A DNA stretch of 64,000 nucleotides, from contig CAWIMQ010000006.1 in assembly GCA_963837265.1 (NCBI GenBank), positions 744,001 through 808,000 of the forward strand, in the 5' to 3' direction. Source of the DNA: DATBLE01 sp963837265. GTDB taxonomy: Bacteria > Actinomycetota > Thermoleophilia > Gaiellales > Gaiellaceae. The position numbers and the translations under genes are program-made. Shown piece after piece: positions 57,134-64,000 of the stretch; positions within the stretch are counted from its first letter, which is position 1; the number at the start of each line of letters is the position of its first letter. Under the pieces are notes generated by a model. The model searched no databases. It was not told the origin of the DNA and saw only the letters and a list, made by a program, of their open reading frames with translations.

Positions 57134-60100
57134 GCGCCCACCTCGACCGCGGTCCGAGCCCCACCCGCCCGCTCGAGCCACGGCGTCGCGCCGAGCCGCT
57201 CGAAGATCTCCCGCGCCTCGGCTCGAAGCGGCTCGTCGCCGGTCGCCTCGGCGTGCTCGAGCTGCGTGACCGCCAGCCAGAAGGGCATGCCGAGCTCGCG
57301 GAAGAACCCCTCGGCCGCACGGTAGCCGCTCTCGTCGCAGCCGAGCTTCGACCTGAACCGGTGTGCGTGAGCCTCGAGCAGCGGCGGGCGCTGTCCCGGC
57401 CGGAGCCCGTCGGCCATCTCGAGCAGCTCCTCGACCCTGGCCGTGTCCCCGAGCTCGAACGCCGCCTCCAGCGCTTCGACGAGGCAGAGCTTCACCACGA
57501 GGAAGGTCATGCCCATCTCGGGGTCGATCTCGGTCGTGGCTGCGGTCAACGCGTCCGCCCACTTCCCCTCGGCGCGGAGGACCTGCGCCTCACCGAGCGC
57601 GTACCCGAGTCGCACCTGCGGATCCTCCGCGCTTCTCAGCAGAGGATCGCCCTCGAGGCGGCTCCGCGCGCGGGCGAGCTCTCCCTGTGCGCAGTCGACG
57701 AGGATCAGCGGCAGCACGAGGCCGCTCACAGAAGTGGCCGTCCCGGCCTCCACTCCCGCCCCGCGCGCGAGCGCCTCGTCCCACTCTCCGAGCAGGACCT
57801 GGGCGCTGATCGGGCCGTAGAAGAAGATCTCCTCCCAGACTCGATCGCCGACCTTCCGCGCCAGCTCGAGACCTCGGGCCGAGAGCTCGGCCGCATCCCG
57901 GTACCGGTCGGCGGACTCGTGGTTGACCGCGAGGTTGTTGAAGGCGCGAAAGGCTGCACCATGGAGGTCGTCGGCAAGCGCCCGCTCGAGCGCTCCCTCG
58001 AGCAGGATGCGCGCCTCTTCGAGGCGGTCCCGCGAGGTGTAGAGCGTCGACTTGGTGGTCAGTGCCTGCGCGAAGACCTCGGGCAGGCGCAAGGCCTCCG
58101 CGAGCTCCAGGGCGAGCTCGAGCCTCGGGGTCGCCTCCTCGAACTGGTTGTTGAGAACGAGGAAGCGGCCCAGCTGGGCCGCGACGGCGGCAAGGTCCTC
58201 GTCTTGCTCCTCCCCGGCAAGCGTCTCGAACGCCGCCTCGAGCCGGGCGACCGCCTCGCGCGAATGCCCCTCCCGGTAGTCGACCTCGGCCAGGACGGCC
58301 GAGATCCGGGCCGCCCGTCGCTTGAGCCCTTCGGCTTCGAGGAACTCGATCGCCCGGCCCAGATAGCCCCGAGCCTCGTCGCTGCGGGCACCGCGCCACG
58401 CCATCCGTCCCGCCTGCTCCTCGAGCTCGGCCTTCGCCAGGGGATCGCCGGCCAGCTCGGCCGCCTGGGCGAAATACCGCTCGGCCTCCTCGTTCGCCCC
58501 GAGCGACGCCGCCCGCTCTCCGGCGCGGGCGAGCTGCTCCCCGGCCTTCGCCCGGATCGCGGCCGCGTCCGGCGCGTCCGGATCGGCCTCGTAGGCGTCG
58601 AGGTAGTGCGAGGCGACGACCTCGACGACCTCCTGCTCACCCAGAGCCTGCTCGAGATGGGCGGCGGCTGCGAGATGCCTGGCCTTGCGGTCGGCTTTGG
58701 CCAGCGTGTCGTAGGCGACCTTGCGGAGCAGGTCCTGGAGGAACCCGTACTGGCCGTGCTCGGGCGAGCGAGGGTCGGCCTGGACGCCGAGCACCTCCTT
58801 GCGCGCCAGCGACGAGAGGATCGGCTCGAGGTCGGCGTTCTGCCGGCCGGTCAGCGCGGCGAGGGCCTGCTTCGTGAACGTCTTGCCGAGCACGGCCGCG
58901 TCCTGGACGAGGCGGCGCTCGGCCGGCGGCAGCCCGTCCAGTCGCGCGGCGATCAGCGCATGCAGCGTCTCCGGGACCTCGAGCGACTCGACCTTACCCA
59001 CCGGGCGATAGAAGGCTCCCTCCTGCACGAGCGCGCCGCGGTCGAGCAGCATGCGCACGGTCTCGACCGCGTAGAGCGGGACGCCCTCTGCCCGGCCGAG
59101 GATCTGCCCGTGCAGCTCGTCCGGGAGGCCCGGAACGAGGCCGGAGAGCAGCGCCTCCATCGCCTGCTCGGAGAGCGGCTCGAGATACATGGAGGTGAAG
59201 TTGCGATGGCCGGCGCCCCACGTCGGCCGCCGCTCGAGCAGCTCCGGCCGCGCCTGCGTGACGACGAGGATGGGCGAGGAGCGCGCCCACTCGAGCAGGT
59301 ATTCGATGAAGTCGAGCAGCGAGGCGTCCGCCCACTGCATATCCTCGAAGAGCATCACCACCGGGTAGACCGCCGCCAGGCGCTCGAAGAAGAGCCGCCA
59401 GGCGGCGAACAGGTCCTCACGCTCGTAGCGGCCGATCTCCTCCTCCAGGCCGAGCAGGTGGCGCAGGCGCGGCTCGACGAACCGCCGCTCCTCGGGGTCG
59501 GAGACGTGCTCCTCGACGACGTCGGCGAGCTTCGTCAGGGCCGAGCCGGGCTGCTCGTCCTCGGCAATCCGCGCCCGCATCCGGACCATGTCGGCGAGCG
59601 CCCAGTAGGTGACGCCTTCGCCGTACGAGAGGCAACGCCCGCGATGCCAGTAGGTGATCTGGGCAATCCCGTCGAAGTACTTGTAGAACTCCCAGCCGAG
59701 GCGCGACTTGCCGATCCCGGCGATGCCGGTGATCGAGACGAGGTGGGCGCGGCCCTCGTCCGCACAGGCGTGGAAGAGCTCCTTGATCTGGCGCAGCTCC
59801 CGGTCGCGCCCGACGAACGGCGCCTCCAGGCCCTGCGACTTCAGCGAGCCGCGCGCGCCCGAGACGATCCGGAGCGCCCGCCAGAGCGGAACGAGCCCGA
59901 CCTTGCCTCTCAGCTCGTGGCTGCCCGCGTCCTCGTAGGCGACGGTCTGCTCGGTCGCGCGCCGTGTCGCCTCCCCGACGAGGACCGTTCCGGGCTCGGC
60001 CAGCGACTGGGCCCGCGAGGCGGTGTTCACGAGGTCGCCCGCGACCATCCCCTCCCCCTCGGCGCCGATCGTCACCGCAGCCTCCCCGGTCATCACCGCA

Positions 60101-60597
60101 GCCCGGGCCCGGAGCTCGAGCATCCCCACCTCGTCCCCGAGCGAGGTCACCGCCGCGACCAGGTCGAGCGCCGCCCGCACCGCCCGCTCGGCGTCGTCCT
60201 CGGTCGCGGTCGGCGTCCCCCAGACGGCCATCACCGCGTCGCCGATGAACTTCTCGACCGTGCCGCCGTACAGCTCGATCAGCCGCCGGCAGGCCTCGAA
60301 GTAGCGTGAGAGGAGCTCGCGGGTGTCCTCGGCGTCACGGCTCTCGGACGCCGAGGTGAAGCCGACGAGATCGGCGAAGAGGACGGAGACGAGCTTGCGC
60401 TCCGAAGCCGGCTGAGGGGCCGGTTCGGAGGGCTCCCCGGGCTGTGCTGCAAGCGCAGCGCCGCACTCGCCGCAGAACTTGACCCCGGGCGTGTTCGAGC
60501 CGCCGCACGCCGCACAGGTGATCGAGAGCGCGCTGCCGCACTCGCCGCAGAACTTCCGGGCCGCCTCGTTGTCGGTTCCGCACGCGGCGCAGAGCAT
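57130..60597 (-). CDS. Adenylyl cyclase/STAND ATPase/TPR protein 4
   Basis: The 1155-residue protein is the first gene of the array. The ATG at 60597 follows GGAGG by 6 bases. It has the double ribbon (CAAC, CGEC, CAAC, CGEC), cyclase motifs LFADLVGF, KFIGDAVMAVWG and GDLVNTASRAQ, Walker A GIAGIGKSRL, and a TPR C-terminus. It is near-identical in the middle part to protein 2. It lies 62 bases after the GNAT gene, so it may continue the E1/E2-VOC-GNAT transcript or have its own promoter. Confidence 0.92.
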   Translation of the reverse strand: MLCAACGTDNEAARKFCGECGSALSITCAACGGSNTPGVKFCGECGAALAAQPGEPSEPAPQPASERKLVSVLFADLVGFTSASESRDAEDTRELLSRYFEACRRLIELYGGTVEKFIGDAVMAVWGTPTATEDDAERAVRAALDLVAAVTSLGDEVGMLELRARAAVMTGEAAVTIGAEGEGMVAGDLVNTASRAQSLAEPGTVLVGEATRRATEQTVAYEDAGSHELRGKVGLVPLWRALRIVSGARGSLKSQGLEAPFVGRDRELRQIKELFHACADEGRAHLVSITGIAGIGKSRLGWEFYKYFDGIAQITYWHRGRCLSYGEGVTYWALADMVRMRARIAEDEQPGSALTKLADVVEEHVSDPEERRFVEPRLRHLLGLEEEIGRYEREDLFAAWRLFFERLAAVYPVVMLFEDMQWADASLLDFIEYLLEWARSSPILVVTQARPELLERRPTWGAGHRNFTSMYLEPLSEQAMEALLSGLVPGLPDELHGQILGRAEGVPLYAVETVRMLLDRGALVQEGAFYRPVGKVESLEVPETLHALIAARLDGLPPAERRLVQDAAVLGKTFTKQALAALTGRQNADLEPILSSLARKEVLGVQADPRSPEHGQYGFLQDLLRKVAYDTLAKADRKARHLAAAAHLEQALGEQEVVEVVASHYLDAYEADPDAPDAAAIRAKAGEQLARAGERAASLGANEEAERYFAQAAELAGDPLAKAELEEQAGRMAWRGARSDEARGYLGRAIEFLEAEGLKRRAARISAVLAEVDYREGHSREAVARLEAAFETLAGEEQDEDLAAVAAQLGRFLVLNNQFEEATPRLELALELAEALRLPEVFAQALTTKSTLYTSRDRLEEARILLEGALERALADDLHGAAFRAFNNLAVNHESADRYRDAAELSARGLELARKVGDRVWEEIFFYGPISAQVLLGEWDEALARGAGVEAGTATSVSGLVLPLILVDCAQGELARARSRLEGDPLLRSAEDPQVRLGYALGEAQVLRAEGKWADALTAATTEIDPEMGMTFLVVKLCLVEALEAAFELGDTARVEELLEMADGLRPGQRPPLLEAHAHRFRSKLGCDESGYRAAEGFFRELGMPFWLAVTQLEHAEATGDEPLRAEAREIFERLGATPWLERAGGARTAVEVGA

Positions 60598-60659
60598 CTC
60601 GAGCCTCCGTTCGGGGGCCTAAGCGTACTCCGGCGGCGGACGCGCGGAGAGCGTCAGGC

Positions 60660-61112
60660 TCAGAGCTCGGCCCGCATGACCAGGGCGCCGGCCCGTTCGC
60701 CCGCTCTCGCGAACCCGTGCTGCTCGTACAGCCGGAGCGCGGGGTTGTCGGGCTCGACGCTGAGGCTGACCCGCGTGTACCCGCTCCTCCCGGCCTCGTC
60801 GAGCAGCGCCTGCAGGAGCTCGCGGCCGAGGCCCTTTCCCCGGCGGCTCGGCACGATCGCGATCGTCAGCTCCGGCGTCGTGTCGTCGACGAAGCCGTAC
60901 CCGGGCTCCTCCCTCGTGAAGAGCCTGTACCACGCGGCGCCGACCGGCCTGAACTCGTCGATCGCGACGAGGGCGGCGTCTCCCGGCCGCCCCCACCCCT
61001 CCACGTAGCGCTCGAGCGGAACGTCCGCCTCCGTTCCCCAGCGGGCGTAGTAGGCGTGGCGGAGCATGTCGCGCATGAACGGCAGGTCCTGCGTCCCCGC
61101 CGGCCGAATCAC
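60660..61112 (-). CDS. GNAT-family acetyltransferase
   Basis: The 150-residue product has the acetyl-CoA binding loop ELTIAIVPSRRGKGLGRELL and the later NPALRLYEQHGF. The substrate is unknown. Its GTG at 61112 overlaps the stop of the VOC gene (GTGA). It lies at the end of the E1/E2 operon and just before the cyclase array. Confidence 0.92.
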   Translation of the reverse strand: MIRPAGTQDLPFMRDMLRHAYYARWGTEADVPLERYVEGWGRPGDAALVAIDEFRPVGAAWYRLFTREEPGYGFVDDTTPELTIAIVPSRRGKGLGRELLQALLDEAGRSGYTRVSLSVEPDNPALRLYEQHGFARAGERAGALVMRAEL

Positions 61113-61432
61113 TCGACCTCTTCGGTGAGCTGGATGCGGTTTCCGTCCGGATCGAAGACGTCCACGATCCGGAGGTGCCCGTGCAGCTCGACGATCACGC
61201 CGACCTCGACACCGGCTCCGCGCAGGCGCTCGACCTCGGCCCGAAGATCCGGCACGGCGACCGACGCGACCCCGCCCTCGTCGCCCTGCGACTCCCAGAG
61301 CGCGATCTCCATGTCGCCCCGCCTGAGCCTCGCCCATCGCCCCTCCGGGTCGGTGAACGCCTCCTCGAACCCGAGCACCTCGCGGTAGAAGGCCCGTCCG
61401 TCCTCCAGGTTGCGAACGCGATACCAGACCAT
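61109..61432 (-). CDS. VOC superfamily protein
   Basis: The 107-residue product is a one-domain glyoxalase-like protein: MVWYRVRNLEDGRAFYREVL at the N terminus and VDVFDPDGNRIQLTEE at the C terminus, where a metal-site Glu is usual. The substrate is unknown. It follows the E2 gene by 14 bases and overlaps GNAT by four, so it belongs to that operon. Confidence 0.9.
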   Translation of the reverse strand: MVWYRVRNLEDGRAFYREVLGFEEAFTDPEGRWARLRRGDMEIALWESQGDEGGVASVAVPDLRAEVERLRGAGVEVGVIVELHGHLRIVDVFDPDGNRIQLTEEVE

Positions 61433-61446
61433 CTACGGTCGAAAGT

Positions 61447-62664
61447 TCACAGCGTCAGGCCGGGTTCCTGCAGGAACTCCTTCACCGTCCGGAGGAAGTC
61501 GGCCGCGGTCGCGCCGTCGACGCTACGGTGATCGCAGGTCAGGGTCATCGTCATCAGCGGGCGGACGGAGGGCGCCCCGTCGACCGCGACGACGCGCTCC
61601 TCGATCGCCCCCACGGCGAGGATCGCCGCCTGCGGCGGGTTGAGGACGGCGATGAACTGCTCGACGCCGTACATGCCGAGATTGGAGATCGTGAACGTGC
61701 CGCCCTCGAGATCGGCGGCCTCGAGCTTCCCCGCCCGCGCCCGCACGACGAGGTCGGCCCGGGCGGCGGCGATCTCCGCCACCGTCCGCCCCTCGCAGCC
61801 ACCGATCACCGGGACGATCAGGCCGCGCTCGGTCGCGACCGCGATCCCCACGTTCGCGGACGGGTGCAGCTCGACCGCGTCGCCGGCGTACAGCGCGTTC
61901 ACCTCGCGGTGGCGCATCAGGGCCAGCGCGCAGACCTTCGTCAGGACGTCGGTGACCGTCGGCCGCTCCTCCGGGTACCGCTCGACCAGGCGCGCGCGCA
62001 GCTCGTGGGCGCGGGTCATGTCCGCCGACATCGAGATCTGGAACGCGGGCGCCGCCCACGCCTCGGTCATCCGGCGGGCGACCGTCCGCCGGAGCCTCGT
62101 CAGCTCGACCCGCTCGACCTCCCCGACCCGCGCCGGCGCGACGGGAGCCGCCTTCGGCGGCGTCAGCGCGGCACGCTCGACGTCCTCGGCGACGATCCTT
62201 CCCTCCGGCCCGGTCCCCGTCAGCGCCGCGAGGTCGACTCCCCGCTCGCGAGCGATCCGCCGGGCCAACGGAGACGCCTTCACCCGCCCGCCCGCCGACG
62301 GAGCTTCCCTCGGGATCGGCTCCGCCCGGCGTCCGTTCTCTCCTTGCGGCGCGGCCTCGGCTTCGCGGTGCCGCTCCTCGCTAACCGGTTCGGATGCGCC
62401 AGCATCCGAACCGGCCGGGATGTGCTCGCCGGCCTCCCCGATATAGGCGACCGGCGCCCCGACCGGCACCTCCCCCTCGCGAACGAGGATCTTGAGCAGC
62501 ACGCCGCCGGCGTCCGCCTCGACCTCCTGGGTCACCTTCTCCGTGTCGAGCTCGTAGAGCGGGTCGCCCTTCTCGACCGTGTCGCCCTCGGAGCGCAGCC
62601 AGCGGACGATCGTCCCGGACTCCATCCCCTGGCCGAGCCGGGGCAGGATCACCTGCTCAGCCAC
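61447..62664 (-). CDS. Dihydrolipoamide acyltransferase (E2) of a 2-oxoacid dehydrogenase
   Basis: The 405-residue E2 has a lipoyl domain (ELDTEKVTQEVEADAGG, lipoyl Lys in the DTEKV motif), a peripheral subunit-binding domain (VKASPLARRIARERGVDL) and a catalytic domain with DHRSVDGATAADFL. It transfers an acyl group to CoA. It overlaps the E1 beta gene by 8 bases. Pyruvate or branched-chain specificity cannot be told with certainty. Confidence 0.94.
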   Translation of the reverse strand: MAEQVILPRLGQGMESGTIVRWLRSEGDTVEKGDPLYELDTEKVTQEVEADAGGVLLKILVREGEVPVGAPVAYIGEAGEHIPAGSDAGASEPVSEERHREAEAAPQGENGRRAEPIPREAPSAGGRVKASPLARRIARERGVDLAALTGTGPEGRIVAEDVERAALTPPKAAPVAPARVGEVERVELTRLRRTVARRMTEAWAAPAFQISMSADMTRAHELRARLVERYPEERPTVTDVLTKVCALALMRHREVNALYAGDAVELHPSANVGIAVATERGLIVPVIGGCEGRTVAEIAAARADLVVRARAGKLEAADLEGGTFTISNLGMYGVEQFIAVLNPPQAAILAVGAIEERVVAVDGAPSVRPLMTMTLTCDHRSVDGATAADFLRTVKEFLQEPGLTL

Positions 62665-63649
62665 TGCGGGCCACCGTCCTCCTGATCGCGTCGAGGACGT
62701 CGGCGGCGTGCGGGACGACGTAGCTCTCCATCACCGGCGCGAACGGGATGGGCGCGAACCTCGACCCCACTCGCTCGATCGGCGCGTCGAGCCAGTCGAA
62801 CGCCTGGTCCTGGACCACCGCCGCGACCTCGGCGCCAAAGCCGCCTCGGACGACCGCCTCGTGGCACACGACGCACCGGTTCGTCTTCTTCACCGAGCCG
62901 ACGAGCGCCTCCTCGTCGAGGGGCTGGAGCGTCCGCGGGTCGACGACCTCGACCGAGACGCCCTCGCCCTCGGCCTCCCCGGCCGCCCGCAGCGCCTCGT
63001 GGACGAGCCGGCCGGTGGCGATCACCGTCACGTCGTCGCCCTCGCGATGCACCCGCGCCCGGCCGATGGGAATCGGCTCCAGCTCGTCGGGCACCTCCTC
63101 CTTGATCGGGTACAGCGTCCGGTGCTCGAAGAAGATGACCGGGTTGTCGTCGTAGATCGACGACCACAGGAGCCCGCGGACGTCGGACGGGGTGGAGGCG
63201 AAGACGACCTTCAGCCCGGGCACGTGGACGAACCAGGCCTCGAGCTGCTGGGCATGCTGGGCGCCGGGCGACCAGCCGGCACCGCCCTGCGTGCGGATGG
63301 TCAGCGGCACCGTCAGCTGCCCGCCCGACATGTACCGGTGCTTGGCCGCCTGGTTGACGATCTGCTCCATGGCCAGCGTGGTGAAGTCCTCGTACATGAT
63401 CTCCACCACCGGCCGCATCCCCTGGATCGCCGCGCCGATCCCGGCGCCGACGATCGCCATCTCCGAGATCGGGGTGTTGCGGACGCGCTCGGGCCCGAAT
63501 TCGGCGAGCATGCCCTGCGTGACGCCCATCGAGCCTCCCATCTCGGCGATGTCCTCGCCCATCACGAACACGTCGTCGTCGGCGCGCATCGCCCGGCTCA
63601 GCGCGTCCCGGACCGCCTCTCTGTAGGTCAGCTCAGGCACCGTCGACAT
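62657..63649 (-). CDS. 2-oxoacid dehydrogenase E1 component, beta subunit
   Basis: The 330-residue product is the beta chain of a thiamine-dependent E1: LTYREAVRDALSRAMRADDD, VFVMGEDIAEMGGSMGVTQG, IQGMRPVVEIMYEDFTTLAM and PVIFFEHRTLYPIKEE. The ATG at 63649 (MSTVPEL) is preferred over an upstream TTG. It lies between E1 alpha and E2 in the usual order. Confidence 0.95.
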   Translation of the reverse strand: MSTVPELTYREAVRDALSRAMRADDDVFVMGEDIAEMGGSMGVTQGMLAEFGPERVRNTPISEMAIVGAGIGAAIQGMRPVVEIMYEDFTTLAMEQIVNQAAKHRYMSGGQLTVPLTIRTQGGAGWSPGAQHAQQLEAWFVHVPGLKVVFASTPSDVRGLLWSSIYDDNPVIFFEHRTLYPIKEEVPDELEPIPIGRARVHREGDDVTVIATGRLVHEALRAAGEAEGEGVSVEVVDPRTLQPLDEEALVGSVKKTNRCVVCHEAVVRGGFGAEVAAVVQDQAFDWLDAPIERVGSRFAPIPFAPVMESYVVPHAADVLDAIRRTVARSG

Positions 63650-63682
63650 CTCCGGCCGCAACAGGAGAACGCCACGCCGCGG

Positions 63683-63699
63683 AAGATGCGCAGCATCTT
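63683..63699. other. Short hairpin between E1 alpha and E1 beta
   Basis: AAGATGC (63683-63689) and GCATCTT (63693-63699) form a 7-bp stem with loop GCA. It lies in the 63-bp spacer and may affect mRNA stability or E1 beta translation. Confidence 0.35.
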
Positions 63700-63712
63700 G
63701 CGCGGTCTCGCA

Positions 63713-64000
63713 TCAGGCGTACACGTTCTTCAGGGCGTCCTCGGGCTTCGGATCGGTGCCCGCCTTCGCGAACGCGACCGAGGCCTCCGCGATCGCGCGG
63801 GCCTCCTCGTCGAGCGCATCGAACTCCTCGTCGGCGAGGTCGAGCTTCTCGCGCAGCTTCACGATCGGATCCTGCGTCTCGCTCAGCTCGCGCAACTCGT
63901 CCTTCGCCCGGTAGACCTGGGCGTCGCCGACGTAGTGGCCGACGAGCCGGTACGTCTCGCAGACGAGATAGACGGGCCCCTTGCCGCCGCGCGCGTAGCC
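63713..64000 (-). CDS. 2-oxoacid dehydrogenase E1 component, alpha subunit (C-terminal part)
   Basis: The gene runs off the right edge. The visible 95 residues include PVYLVCETYRLVGHYVGD, which matches the end of the thiamine-binding E1 alpha chain (usual TYRFRGHSVSDP), and a helical tail with DPIVKLREKLDLADEEFDAL. The stop is at 63713. The order alpha-beta-E2 is normal. Its start is outside the window. Confidence 0.9.
   Translation of the reverse strand, partial: GYARGGKGPVYLVCETYRLVGHYVGDAQVYRAKDELRELSETQDPIVKLREKLDLADEEFDALDEEARAIAEASVAFAKAGTDPKPEDALKNVYA

Noticed and set aside
57253..60309. A 1018-codon plus-strand frame inside the cyclase array
   Set aside because: It is antisense to the fourth cyclase gene, which has clear domains and catalytic motifs. 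Similar mirror frames occur antisense to the other three copies for the same reason.

Overview
The window is a 64 kb stretch of a very GC-rich actinobacterial chromosome, with no rRNA, tRNA, prophage or insertion sequence that I can see. Heavy G/C third-position bias, frequent GTG/TTG starts, ATGA or GTGA stop/start overlaps and a SigA/ECF/two-component repertoire point to Actinomycetota. Gene content and style (DUF3352-like lipoprotein, zinc-ribbon/cyclase/ATPase/TPR giants, rpmB-asp23-fakA linkage) resemble Thermoleophilia (Gaiellales/Solirubrobacterales). That placement is an inference from protein style, not from a marker search.

Layout. 0.1-6.0 kb: an OmpR-type two-component pair on the minus strand, divergent from a six-gene redox operon (two small membrane/secreted proteins, ApbE flavin transferase, ferric-reductase-like cytochrome b, FAD-dependent reductase, small membrane protein); three 11-bp-spaced direct repeats sit between them. 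6.1-9.8 kb: fatty-acid kinase module (rpmB, asp23, fakA, a lone receiver, degV/fakB). 9.8-17.1 kb: riboflavin genes (ribD, ribE, ribBA, ribH with a long acidic extension) continuing from rpe, rsmB, fmt and def. 17.4-24.6 kb: priA; a ZIP metal transporter divergent from a DtxR-type regulator with a 12-bp-arm operator between them; metK; a lipoprotein; gpsA. 24.8-30.9 kb: der, cmk, aroA, tyrA and aroF, with a Nudix gene on the opposite strand. 30.9-33.5 kb: trpS preceded by a Trp-containing leader peptide and mutually exclusive hairpins (a predicted ribosome-mediated attenuator), then a CAX-type exchanger and a YbjQ-like protein. 33.5-39.9 kb: rluB, thioredoxin-TPR, scpB, scpA, lgt, and a sigma/anti-sigma pair. 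40-44.6 kb: dnaE, a PEBP protein and a small membrane protein. 44.6-46.1 kb: lpdA. 46.1-60.6 kb: a truncated agmatinase abutting four tandem, near-identical 1,155-1,170-residue adenylyl cyclase/STAND ATPase/TPR genes. 60.7-64 kb: GNAT and VOC proteins and a 2-oxoacid dehydrogenase operon (E2, E1 beta, partial E1 alpha) running off the right edge.

How genes work together: the redox operon looks like a transmembrane flavin/heme electron path under two-component control. The fak module phosphorylates fatty acids. RibBA/D/E/H make riboflavin. AroF/AroA/TyrA serve the aromatic pathway beside trpS. LpdA is the natural E3 for the E1/E2 operon although 15 kb of cyclase array lies between them.

The most interesting non-coding signals are the trpS attenuator, an 80-bp palindromic element that supplies both the stop of one gene and the start of the next at two unrelated loci, and several small families of repeated intergenic hairpins, some with compensatory base changes.
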